Shown here piece by piece: positions 7,559 to 15,776 of a DNA stretch of 15,776 bases. Position numbers and translations under genes: made by a program. Source of the stretch: Sphingobium sp. Its GTDB lineage: Bacteria; Pseudomonadota; Alphaproteobacteria; Sphingomonadales; Sphingomonadaceae. Location: assembly GCF_003248505.1 (NCBI RefSeq), contig NZ_QFOA01000078.1, forward strand, positions 1-15,776. The letters are read 5' to 3'. Under the pieces are notes generated by a model that did not search any database, was not told the origin of the DNA, and saw only the letters and a program-made list of their open reading frames with translations. Within the stretch, counting starts at the first letter, position 1; every line of letters starts with the position of its first letter.

Positions 7559-10500
7559 TCAGGCCTTTAGCGGAACCCGCACGAGCACAATCCGCGTCGC
7601 GCCGTCGTGGGGAAAGCAAACCCCGGGTTCTCGCAGGAGCTTGCCGTCAATGGTAATTTCCTCTCCGTCACCTTCAAGAGACGGGTCCGTTTCGATCGTT
7701 ATCTGGATGGCTCCGTCGGCGCGCCGGAGCGTCAATTCCGCTTTGTGCCAGTTTTTCGGCATTGCTGGACGTATCTGTATTTTGCCGCCGATTAAGCGAA
7801 CGCCCAGAATTTCTTCAACGGCCAGCCGCCATGTCCAACCTGCGGCGCCTGTATACCAAGTCCAGCCGCCGCGGCCGAGATGGGGTGCCACACCGGCGAT
7901 GTCGCCCGCGACAGCATATGGCTCGGTTCGATAATGCTCTGCGCCTTCGCGTGTCGAACTGTGCGTTATCGGGCTAATTCGGTCGAACAGTGATTTGGCC
8001 ACGTCGCCGTCGCGTATCCGTGCGAACGCGATCGCGAGCCACGTTGCCGCATGGGTATATTGCCCGCCATTCTCCCGGACGCCAGGCGGATAGGCCTTGA
8101 TATAGCCCGGTTCGCGCGGCGTGTGGTCGAAGGGGGGATCGAGCAGGCGTATGAGGGTATCATCGTTGCGTACTAGGTAGCGCCTGGCCGACGCGAGCGC
8201 CGTTCTGGCTCGCTCCGGATCTGCAGCATTTGAGAGAACGGACCAGGATTGAGCGATGGAATCGATGCGACATTCCTGCTCCTGGGATGTGCCCCAAGGC
8301 CTGCCGTCGTCATCAAAGGCGCGCAGATACCATTCGCCATCCCAGCCAGACTGCTCGACCGCTGCGGCGAGCGCTTCGACACGCGCTTCCCAGCGATCAC
8401 GAAACTCGGTTTGCCGCTCATCGACGCAGTGCAGTGTGAAGTTCCGGATAGTTGCGATGAGGAACCAGGCCAGCCATATGCTCTCGCCGCGTCCCCGCTC
8501 GCCGACCCGATCCATGCCGTCATTCCAATCCCCGCTGCCGATCAGGGGAAGGCCGTGAGCTCCGAGGCGATAGGCATGGGCAAGCGCGCGGTCGCAGTGA
8601 ACGAACAGCGATTGCTTATAGTCGGTAACTTCAAATCGGGCGTAACGATCGGCCTCGCCGGCCGCGAGCGGCGGCGCTCTCAGAAATGGAATTTCTTCGT
8701 CCAGAATGGATTTGTCGCCGGTCGCCTCGACATAGTGCGCGACGGCATAAGGAAGCCAGACGAGATCGTCGGAGCAGCGGGTTCGGACCCCGCGGTCCGA
8801 AGGCGGGTGCCACCAATGGAGTACGTCGCCCTCTTCGAATTGGTGCGCAGCGGCGGCGAGGATATGTTGCCGCGTTGCGTTCGGATCGACCTGGATCTGG
8901 GCAAGGACGTCCTGGAGCTGATCGCGAAATCCGAACGCGCCACTGGCCTGATAGAAACCGGCGCGAGCGCGCACGCGGGCACTTAGCGATTGGTGAGGCA
9001 GCCACCGGTTGACCATCAGGTCGAAGGCAGGATCGGGTGTCTTGACCTGAACCTTTTCCAACCGATCGGCCCAGTCCGCTACGCGAACCCGGGCAGCAGT
9101 CTCGATGATGGACGGCGATTGCCAATGCCGGATAAGTTGGATTGCGTGCTCGAGGTTATCACCCTGGCCGAGGATGAAACAAACTTCGACGGTTCCTTCA
9201 GGGGGGATATCGAGATGCACCTGGAGGGCGCCGCAGCAATCGTCGCCGGCAGAATCCTGGCGGTTGCCCAGATCCCAGTTGAGCAGGCCGAGCGGTCGGG
9301 CCGGGTCGGCAACAACACCGTGAAAATCGCGGCGTGAGGTAGTGAAGCTATGAACGGCCTGGGTCGTGGCAAGAAAGGCGACGCGATCGCCGAACTCGTC
9401 CGTCCAGGAATTGCGTGCGAGAATTGCATGGGAGGCCGGGTCATAGCGCGATGTGCGAAAAGGGGCTTGCTCGCCCCTCACCGCGCCCAGGAGCCATTCC
9501 GCATAGTAGGTCGCCGTGATCCGGCGCGAGCGTGGCGTTTGATTGCGTAGGCGCAGACGCACCAGTTTTACCGGATCGTCGATTGGCACGAAGGTCGACA
9601 GCTCCTGCTCCAGGCCTTCGCTGTGGCGGTGCCATATGGTCCGATCGGGACTATGATGAATGCGGCACGCGGAGCCGCCGCCCGATGGCAAGGGTGTCGG
9701 GGTCCAGAGCCGCCCGTTCTCCTCGTCGCGCAGATAGAGCCGTTCACCTTGGGGATCCTCGACGGGATCATTGAACCAGGGCGTGAGTCTGTTCTCGCCG
9801 CTGTTGATCGCCCAGGCGAAGCCAAGCCCGGCCTCAGTAACGATCGTGCCGAACGCGTCGTTGGCCAGGACATTGGACCACGGAGCCGGGGTGGGAGCGT
9901 CGGGCTCTAGGTTGATCACATAGTCGCCAGTATCAGGCGCAAAGCCGCCCCAGCCGTTGTCGAAGAGGAGATCTACGGACCGCGGCACGGGTGCGGAGGT
10001 GGCTGGCGGCACGTTGGTGCCGACTGGGGCAAACGGCGGGCCGGGGTGCGGAGGTTGATCTACCCGGGCGAGCTGGTCGGCAAGCGTGACGCCGTCGTCT
10101 TCAAGGATCAGCTTGGCGGCCTGCTCGAGGAGCGCCACGCGCTCGTGATCGGAGGAGCTGACGCCCACTAGGTGGATGCCGCCATGGGTGCCAAGACGTT
10201 CCTGCGCGCCGGCGTCTCTCAGGACTTCCAGAAGGCGCTCGCGGACCGGTTCGACGTAACCTGAGGTGCCCTCGTGGACGATCGCGAGATCGAAGAGGAT
10301 GCCGCGCTGGTGGCCGAGCCAATGCGCAGCGAGAACGAAGCGGAGCATACCGGTCTGTTCCGCGGTGCCGGCGCGCAGCATCACGATGGGATGATCGCCT
10401 GAAATACCAAGCGACCAGAGATCGACCTGCCGGAAGAGCCGTTCACCTCCGGGTGCAGGGTTTGTGCGGGCAGTAAAAAGATGGGAAAGGAGGGCCTGTA

Positions 10501-13500
10501 CCTGAGGTACGAACTGTGGCTGTAGGCCCAGGTCGTGCATCTCGCGCGCTTTTGCCGCGATGGAATCGCTAACCACCCAATCCAGCGCGGACAACGTTGC
10601 ATAGCGGTCGGCCAGGTCTAGCGCCGACTGACGCGATCCCGCCGCGATCGTGACGAAAGCGAGTTCGCGGCGCCCGTGCGGCGGCAGCATGACCTTTGCC
10701 CTGATCGCGCAGATCGGATCGAGCGACCAGCCCAATGCGCCAATCAGAGGCTCCTCTGTCATCGCGGTAGGATGCGTGACGTTGCCATGGCGACCGATGA
10801 AGGCTCTTCGATCAGCCTCAAGTCCGAGCAAGGCGACTCCTTCGTCATCTCCGATTATGCGAATCAGCAAAACCGGAGGCCGCTCGTCGGGATTGCGCGG
10901 TCGGCGCATGAACACGAGTCCATCGCCTCCGGGCAAGGCTTCAGCGCCCACGAACAGCTTGCTGAAAGCAGGATGCCGAGCGGCATCCTGGGGTGGGGCG
11001 AGCACCACCTGGACGTAGCCCGTCAGTTCGATTGTCCGGGCACGATCCTCCTCATTGACGAGCGCGATGCGTCTGATTTCGAGATCGTCGCCATGGGCAA
11101 CGTTGACTAGCGTCGAGATCGACAGACCGCGCGAACGCTGACGGAATTCGACCTGATGGGCATGGAACATGACCTCCGGCGGCTCGCCGATGGCGGGGAA
11201 TGGCCCCCCTGTTGCCGACCAGATATCGCCTTGATCGAGATCATGCAGATAGAGCCAGAAGCCTGCTTGGTCATCTGCAGGTTCGATGCGGGTAAGCGCA
11301 TGCTGATTCCAGCTTAGACCCCCGGCACCGTCCGTGCGGATTCGGCTCGAAAGCCGGCCGTTGCCGAGGATGTGCCAAGCATGCTGCCCCGACGGTCGGT
11401 CTGGCGACCAACTGTGCAGTGCCGGGATGTTCCCTTCGGCGTGAGCGGGCGGGTCGCGAACCTCTACTCGTGCAATTTCTGGCGGAAGCTCCCACGGTAT
11501 GCGTTCGTTGAGCAGGAGATCGACGGTGCCGACGTAAGGGTCCGCATGGAACCAGCGCACTAGCATGTTGTCGCACAGTGCATTTCCCAGCGCGGCGAGA
11601 CTCATGCCATGGTGGTGCGCCATGTACGAGCGGACGATAGCGAACCGCTCGCCCGCCGGCAGGCGGGCCGGCGTGAAATCGGCGGCTTCGAAGAAGCCGA
11701 ACCGTCCAATTAACCCCAGCTCGGCCAGCAGCTTGAGGTTGATTGTCGCAAGTGCTGGCCGGATCATAAGCGCAAGCGCCGTTGCGTAGGGGCTCACGAC
11801 GAGGTCGTGGCCGAGGCCACGTTGAAGTCCGAGGGCAGGGACGCCGAAGGCGTGATAGCGATAGATGCGATCAGACCCCATCGAGGCGAACGATGATTCG
11901 GAGATTCCCCAAGGGATTTTGTGCGATTTGCCGAAGGCGGCCTGGATGCTGACGGCTGTTCGGTCGCTCATACCAAGCAGCGTGCCGGGATCGCTGTGCA
12001 AAAAGATGTTTGGCATCAGATATTCGAACATCGAGCCATTCCAGGACAGCAGCGCAAGCCCGGCCTCCTGTTTCGTGATGGGGCGACCGAGGTGGAACCA
12101 GTGGGAAGGATCGATATCGCCCTTCGCAATGGCGAAGAAGCTGGCGAGCCGTGCTTCGCTGGCGAGGAGATCGTAGTGATGCGCGTCTATGCGGTCGGCG
12201 CTGACGTTGTAGCCGATGTGAAAGAGCCGGCTACCTTCATCAAGCAGAAGTGAAAAGTCCATCGCGTGCGCACTGACGTTGGCCCGGCGGGCAAGGCTGT
12301 CGAAGCGACCATGAAGCTCGCGCGAGACGGCCTGCCCTTCCGCGATGGCAGCCAGCATCTTGTCGACCCATTGACGGGCCGCGTCGGATAATCCGCCTTC
12401 CTTGGTCGCGCTGAGCAGGCTGATGACGTGCGCGGTGCGCGAATCGGATGGCGTCGCCGAGCCGCCAGCCATGAAATCGGCGACCTTGGCTGCGGTTTCC
12501 GCGCAGTCTGTGGGATGGTCGGTTATAACTTCCCACCACGGGCAGAAAACCTGCAAATCGCGACGTATCCCGGACACGTGATGCTCGAGCCGCTCGAGCC
12601 AGACTTGCACTTCGCGCAAGATGCCGACGTCGGCTTCGGCAACGCTCGCGGCCATCACGCCCACCTGCTCGCGCAGTCTCGGCAAGTCGGCCGAAATGAG
12701 ATCGTCGATCCCCCTGAGCCATTCGCGCTCATCGTCCGAAACCCGCTTCACCGTCTCGCCGACGGTAGCCAGGATCACACCGGCCGTTGAGCCCGCTTCG
12801 GTCCCGATAGACCGGATCGCCTGGGAGAGCAGCCCGATGATATCTTCTAGGCCTTGCCAGAGCTCGCGGCCTACCGGCGGTGCCCTCCCAGCATCTCGAA
12901 GAGCCTGGGCAACGGTAATCAGGCTGACGGCAAGATTGCCGCTGTCGACCGTGGAAATGTAACGTGGCTCAAGGGGAGCGAGCGTCCTGGTATCATACCA
13001 GTTGAGAATGTGGCCGCGGTAGCGTTCGAGCCGGTCAAGCGTATCGAACGTGTCGCCAAGACGGGTAGCCAGCTCGTTGAGACCGATATGCCCAAGCCGC
13101 CACGCTGTCAGGATCGACACCATCAACATGCCGATGTTGGTAGGCGACGTTCGGTGAGCGGTGTCCTCGTCGGGCGGCTCCTGGTAGTTGTCGGGAGGCA
13201 GCCAATTGTCCTCGGGCCGGACGAAGGTTTCAAAAAAAAGCCAGGTGCGCCGAGCGACGAGTCTGAGAAATCTCCTGTCTGCTTCGGTAAGCGCCTCGAT
13301 CGGTGGTCTACGCGGGCGGCTGATCCAAACCGCGATCTCGGGTGCGAAGAACCAGAGCAGCAATAGCGGCGCCGCGACAGGCATCGATCCCGGCGCATAA
13401 GCGAGTAATGCGCCAGCTATAAGCACCGCAAGAAGGGGCGAGCTCCACATGTCGCGCCACGCCGCCAATCGCGGATGGCGCGCCGCGTTTCGCGTGGCCA

Positions 13501-15776
13501 TATGAGCGGCCGAGGTCCATTCGAGCCGCCGCCGCCCCGATTGCAGCCGCCAGATCGTGACGGCTATGGCGTGCAGCGCGATGTATGCGTCGCTGACGAG
13601 GAAGGCGATGGCTAAAATCCAGCGTCCGAGATGATCCGTGAGGCGCCGCAGGACGCGCTGCATGACGCCGCGACGGCGGCCCTGAGCGAAGCCCGTTACG
13701 AGATCGGTAAAAAGATAAGCCCCGGGCGCGACGATCGCGAGCAATGTCCAGACCCAGGGTCGACCGTGAAACAGGAACCAACCGCCTAGGAGCAAGGCAA
13801 CGATGCTGGCGGGTACCAGACTGCGCCTTAGATTGTCGAAGATCTTGAGCCTGTCGAACCACCCAAGCCGATTGCGCAGCCATCGGCCGTCACGCCCTGG
13901 GACAAAAGGAAACAGCCAGGGCAGGATTTGCCAATCACCCCGCACCCAGCGGTGCCAGCGCGCGGAAAAGTCGAGATACCCGGTCGGAAAGCGCTCGTAG
14001 ACAATGACGTCGCTAACGAGCGCCGCGCGCCCATGAAGCCCCTCGAACAGGTCATGGCTAAGCAAAGCATTCTCTGGGACACGGCCCTCCAGACTCCGTT
14101 CGAATGCCGCCACATCGTAGAGGCCTTTGCCCACAAACACGCCGGTGCCCAGAAGGTCCTGGTACACGTCGGAAACCGCGCGAGAGTAGATGTCGATCAT
14201 AGTATCGCCGCCGTAGAGGCGAGCGAACAGGGATTGCTCGGGGCCCTCCGGCCCTAGTTCAACGCGAGGTTGAAGGATAGTGTAGCCTCGTTCCACAATG
14301 CCGGTGTCGGGGGCAAAATGAGCCCGATTGAGTGGATGGGCGAGAGTGCCGACCAGACGGCGCACCACACCACCCGGAAGTCTGGTATCTGCGTCTGCCG
14401 TCAGTACGAAGCGGCATCGCCGCAGCCTTTCCACCTTGCCGGTGGTCAAATGGAATGCAGTGGCGTCGCCGCGCAGGATATAGGCGTTGAACTGCTCCAG
14501 CTTACCGCGCTTACGCTCCCAGCCCATCCAACAGCCCTGCGCCTCGTTGAAGAGGCGCGGTCGGTGGAGCAGATGAAAAGGTCCATTGCCCCTTGCGTCC
14601 TTGTAGCGGGCATTCAATTCTTCGATGCCTCGTACCAGCATCTGCTCGATCTCATCGTCGCCCAGAACCCTGGCGGTTGCGGCATCGGCGAAGTCGGTCA
14701 GGAGAACGAACTCCAGCGCTTCATCAGGGTTGGCTAGGCGATGCGCCTCAAGTCGCTCAAGAAGGGGAGCGATGTCGGAGGTCCGAGCGACGAGAACGGG
14801 GATTGCGATGGCCGTCGCACAATCTCCGGGAATTCCTTTCTTGAATTCCAGCTTGGGAAGCACGCATGGAGGAACGATTTGCGTGACCATCCAATTCACA
14901 AAGGTGATGCTGAGGATGGAAGCCGGCAGCAGCGTCAGCGCGATACACAGCAGCCAGGATAAGGGAGACGGTCCGGTCGAGGACATATATGCTGCAGGAA
15001 CTGCAGAGGCCGCGATACCGGCAAACACCAGCGCGGTCGCGTAAAGCATACCCTTATGACGCAATATGCGTCGCAGAATCGAACCGGGTGTCCATGGGCG
15101 GGGATCGAGTGCATCCGTGAAAGCAGGCAGGCCGGCATCGATGAGCCAATAACCGACATGCCCCGAGGGGGCCTCTTCACTACTTTGACACTGTCGCAGA
15201 GCGCGCTGGGCAACCTCTCGTTCCAGGAGGCCGGATCGCGCTGCGAGCCGTTCTACCGCGTGACGATATTGGTCGCGAGTAGCGAAATCCATGCGCGGAT
15301 AAATTCCTGCAGGATCACGCTTCAGGATCGCCTCGACCTGGCTGGTTCTGTCGAAAAAGTCGTTCCATTGGATGGTCGCGATCACGGCAAGATTGGCTAT
15401 GCCGCGTGCCACGCACTCCGTGTTGTCGAATCCCCCGGTCGCGACGTCGGGAGAGTCCGTTAGTGCAAAAGGGGGAGCGACTTGAGGAAAAAGCTGGGTG
15501 AAACCCGTAACGATCATTTCAAGACAAACGATACGCAGCATCGTAGGAATCGCCCAGGTTTCAGCGATGCTGAGCGGCATCCTATTCTGATATCGAACGA
15601 CGAATTCGACAGCCGAGGACAGTGAGACCTGCAGGTGAGACGCCAGAAGCAGAGACCGCGCGACTTGATGGGCGCGCGGTCGCCTGAGGCCGTCTTCAGC
15701 AAGACCGGGAAGTTTCGCGTAGAAAGCCTTCGGAAGACCCTCACCAATTTGCAGGATCGCGCGCTGGATCTGATAG
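7559..15776 (-). CDS. ndvB: Cyclic beta-1,2-glucan synthase (GT84-glycoamylase-GH94), 5'-partial
   Basis: Very large inner-membrane enzyme that polymerises glucose from UDP-glucose into beta-1,2-glucan, trims its length and cyclises it for export to the periplasm. About 2738 residues are visible and the family has about 2800, so little is missing. The frame continues past the Met at 15580 to the edge with family-like residues (LPKAFYAKLPGLA, FVVRYQNRMPLSIAETWA), so that Met is internal. In order: N-terminal region; two membrane segments near 15050-14885; GT84 domain near 14830-13900 with TADADTR at about 14400 and RWHRWVRGDWQ at 13960-13928; about five membrane segments at 13820-13320; a helical, coiled-coil-like region near 12880-12500; a glycoamylase domain near 12260-11560 with SHKIPWGISESSF and MAHHHGMS; and two GH94 beta-sandwiches (about 11480-10800 and 10010-9300). 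The GH94 helical barrel follows, with GFRDQLQD near 8920 and GSGDWNDGMD near 8540-8511, the likely general-acid site, then a C-terminal beta domain. It is followed after 35 bp by tkt-tal. Confidence 0.93.
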   Translation of the reverse strand, partial: YQIQRAILQIGEGLPKAFYAKLPGLAEDGLRRPRAHQVARSLLLASHLQVSLSSAVEFVVRYQNRMPLSIAETWAIPTMLRIVCLEMIVTGFTQLFPQVAPPFALTDSPDVATGGFDNTECVARGIANLAVIATIQWNDFFDRTSQVEAILKRDPAGIYPRMDFATRDQYRHAVERLAARSGLLEREVAQRALRQCQSSEEAPSGHVGYWLIDAGLPAFTDALDPRPWTPGSILRRILRHKGMLYATALVFAGIAASAVPAAYMSSTGPSPLSWLLCIALTLLPASILSITFVNWMVTQIVPPCVLPKLEFKKGIPGDCATAIAIPVLVARTSDIAPLLERLEAHRLANPDEALEFVLLTDFADAATARVLGDDEIEQMLVRGIEELNARYKDARGNGPFHLLHRPRLFNEAQGCWMGWERKRGKLEQFNAYILRGDATAFHLTTGKVERLRRCRFVLTADADTRLPGGVVRRLVGTLAHPLNRAHFAPDTGIVERGYTILQPRVELGPEGPEQSLFARLYGGDTMIDIYSRAVSDVYQDLLGTGVFVGKGLYDVAAFERSLEGRVPENALLSHDLFEGLHGRAALVSDVIVYERFPTGYLDFSARWHRWVRGDWQILPWLFPFVPGRDGRWLRNRLGWFDRLKIFDNLRRSLVPASIVALLLGGWFLFHGRPWVWTLLAIVAPGAYLFTDLVTGFAQGRRRGVMQRVLRRLTDHLGRWILAIAFLVSDAYIALHAIAVTIWRLQSGRRRLEWTSAAHMATRNAARHPRLAAWRDMWSSPLLAVLIAGALLAYAPGSMPVAAPLLLLWFFAPEIAVWISRPRRPPIEALTEADRRFLRLVARRTWLFFETFVRPEDNWLPPDNYQEPPDEDTAHRTSPTNIGMLMVSILTAWRLGHIGLNELATRLGDTFDTLDRLERYRGHILNWYDTRTLAPLEPRYISTVDSGNLAVSLITVAQALRDAGRAPPVGRELWQGLEDIIGLLSQAIRSIGTEAGSTAGVILATVGETVKRVSDDEREWLRGIDDLISADLPRLREQVGVMAASVAEADVGILREVQVWLERLEHHVSGIRRDLQVFCPWWEVITDHPTDCAETAAKVADFMAGGSATPSDSRTAHVISLLSATKEGGLSDAARQWVDKMLAAIAEGQAVSRELHGRFDSLARRANVSAHAMDFSLLLDEGSRLFHIGYNVSADRIDAHHYDLLASEARLASFFAIAKGDIDPSHWFHLGRPITKQEAGLALLSWNGSMFEYLMPNIFLHSDPGTLLGMSDRTAVSIQAAFGKSHKIPWGISESSFASMGSDRIYRYHAFGVPALGLQRGLGHDLVVSPYATALALMIRPALATINLKLLAELGLIGRFGFFEAADFTPARLPAGERFAIVRSYMAHHHGMSLAALGNALCDNMLVRWFHADPYVGTVDLLLNERIPWELPPEIARVEVRDPPAHAEGNIPALHSWSPDRPSGQHAWHILGNGRLSSRIRTDGAGGLSWNQHALTRIEPADDQAGFWLYLHDLDQGDIWSATGGPFPAIGEPPEVMFHAHQVEFRQRSRGLSISTLVNVAHGDDLEIRRIALVNEEDRARTIELTGYVQVVLAPPQDAARHPAFSKLFVGAEALPGGDGLVFMRRPRNPDERPPVLLIRIIGDDEGVALLGLEADRRAFIGRHGNVTHPTAMTEEPLIGALGWSLDPICAIRAKVMLPPHGRRELAFVTIAAGSRQSALDLADRYATLSALDWVVSDSIAAKAREMHDLGLQPQFVPQVQALLSHLFTARTNPAPGGERLFRQVDLWSLGISGDHPIVMLRAGTAEQTGMLRFVLAAHWLGHQRGILFDLAIVHEGTSGYVEPVRERLLEVLRDAGAQERLGTHGGIHLVGVSSSDHERVALLEQAAKLILEDDGVTLADQLARVDQPPHPGPPFAPVGTNVPPATSAPVPRSVDLLFDNGWGGFAPDTGDYVINLEPDAPTPAPWSNVLANDAFGTIVTEAGLGFAWAINSGENRLTPWFNDPVEDPQGERLYLRDEENGRLWTPTPLPSGGGSACRIHHSPDRTIWHRHSEGLEQELSTFVPIDDPVKLVRLRLRNQTPRSRRITATYYAEWLLGAVRGEQAPFRTSRYDPASHAILARNSWTDEFGDRVAFLATTQAVHSFTTSRRDFHGVVADPARPLGLLNWDLGNRQDSAGDDCCGALQVHLDIPPEGTVEVCFILGQGDNLEHAIQLIRHWQSPSIIETAARVRVADWADRLEKVQVKTPDPAFDLMVNRWLPHQSLSARVRARAGFYQASGAFGFRDQLQDVLAQIQVDPNATRQHILAAAAHQFEEGDVLHWWHPPSDRGVRTRCSDDLVWLPYAVAHYVEATGDKSILDEEIPFLRAPPLAAGEADRYARFEVTDYKQSLFVHCDRALAHAYRLGAHGLPLIGSGDWNDGMDRVGERGRGESIWLAWFLIATIRNFTLHCVDERQTEFRDRWEARVEALAAAVEQSGWDGEWYLRAFDDDGRPWGTSQEQECRIDSIAQSWSVLSNAADPERARTALASARRYLVRNDDTLIRLLDPPFDHTPREPGYIKAYPPGVRENGGQYTHAATWLAIAFARIRDGDVAKSLFDRISPITHSSTREGAEHYRTEPYAVAGDIAGVAPHLGRGGWTWYTGAAGWTWRLAVEEILGVRLIGGKIQIRPAMPKNWHKAELTLRRADGAIQITIETDPSLEGDGEEITIDGKLLREPGVCFPHDGATRIVLVRVPLKA

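Noticed and set aside
7524..7619. Earlier start for tkt at 7619
   Set aside because: It would overlap the end of the glucan synthase gene, and the 32 extra residues do not resemble a transketolase; the Met at 7523 has a good ribosome binding site.
3909..7934. A 1341-codon plus-strand open frame opposite tkt-tal and pgi
   Set aside because: Its product is rich in Arg, Asp, Gly and Ala with no recognisable domain and lies antisense to clear conserved enzymes; long antisense frames are expected in high-GC coding DNA.
12580..12605. Short direct repeat of GCTCGAGCC
   Set aside because: It lies inside the glucan synthase coding sequence and is explained by repeated Leu-Glu-Arg-type codons in a helical region.
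15514..15747. A 77-codon minus-strand open frame at the right edge
   Set aside because: It is in a different frame from the glucan synthase, whose own frame remains open through this region with family-like residues.

Overview
The window is one continuous minus-strand gene cluster of high-GC DNA, read right to left, with no intergenic gap longer than 35 bp. The gene order is: cyclic beta-1,2-glucan synthase (ndvB-type, 5' end outside the window), a single ORF joining transketolase and transaldolase, glucose-6-phosphate isomerase (pgi), a short-form 6-phosphogluconate dehydrogenase (gnd), glucose-6-phosphate dehydrogenase (zwf), and the decayed remnant of a HAD sugar phosphatase that runs off the left edge. 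The giant glucan synthase, the high GC, and the proximity of Tal and Pgi, which are often one fused protein in such bacteria, suggest a proteobacterium. I would guess an alphaproteobacterium, perhaps Sphingomonadales, but no rRNA or marker gene in the window tests this.

Layout: 7559-15776 is the glucan synthase. The reading frame stays open past the first available Met at 15580 to the window edge, with residues that fit the family, so that Met is internal. 4320-7523 is the Tkt-Tal fusion, starting 35 bp after the synthase stop and behind a good Shine-Dalgarno. 2654-4315 is pgi, 4 bp after the fusion's stop. 1652-2638 is gnd (15 bp gap) and 209-1645 is zwf (6 bp gap). 1-209 is the HAD remnant, whose ATG overlaps the zwf stop as TGATG.

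Together the intact genes cover G6P/F6P interconversion (Pgi), the NAD(P)H-producing oxidative branch (Zwf, Gnd) and the carbon-shuffling non-oxidative branch (Tkt, Tal). The leading gene builds a glucan from UDP-glucose and therefore draws on the same hexose-phosphate pool. No lactonase (pgl) is visible between zwf and gnd or elsewhere in the window. No promoter or rho-independent terminator was found; transcription probably starts to the right of the window.

The points most worth a second look are: (1) the Tkt-Tal fusion, which could have arisen by a single TGA-to-TGC change and keeps an apparent internal tal ribosome binding site; (2) the collapsed HAD gene, with a 1-nt frameshift in its catalytic motif and several internal deletions; and (3) the linkage of a glucan synthase to a complete pentose-phosphate set. 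I see no convincing wholly new system here; most of the window is recognisable central metabolism with unusual gene joins.
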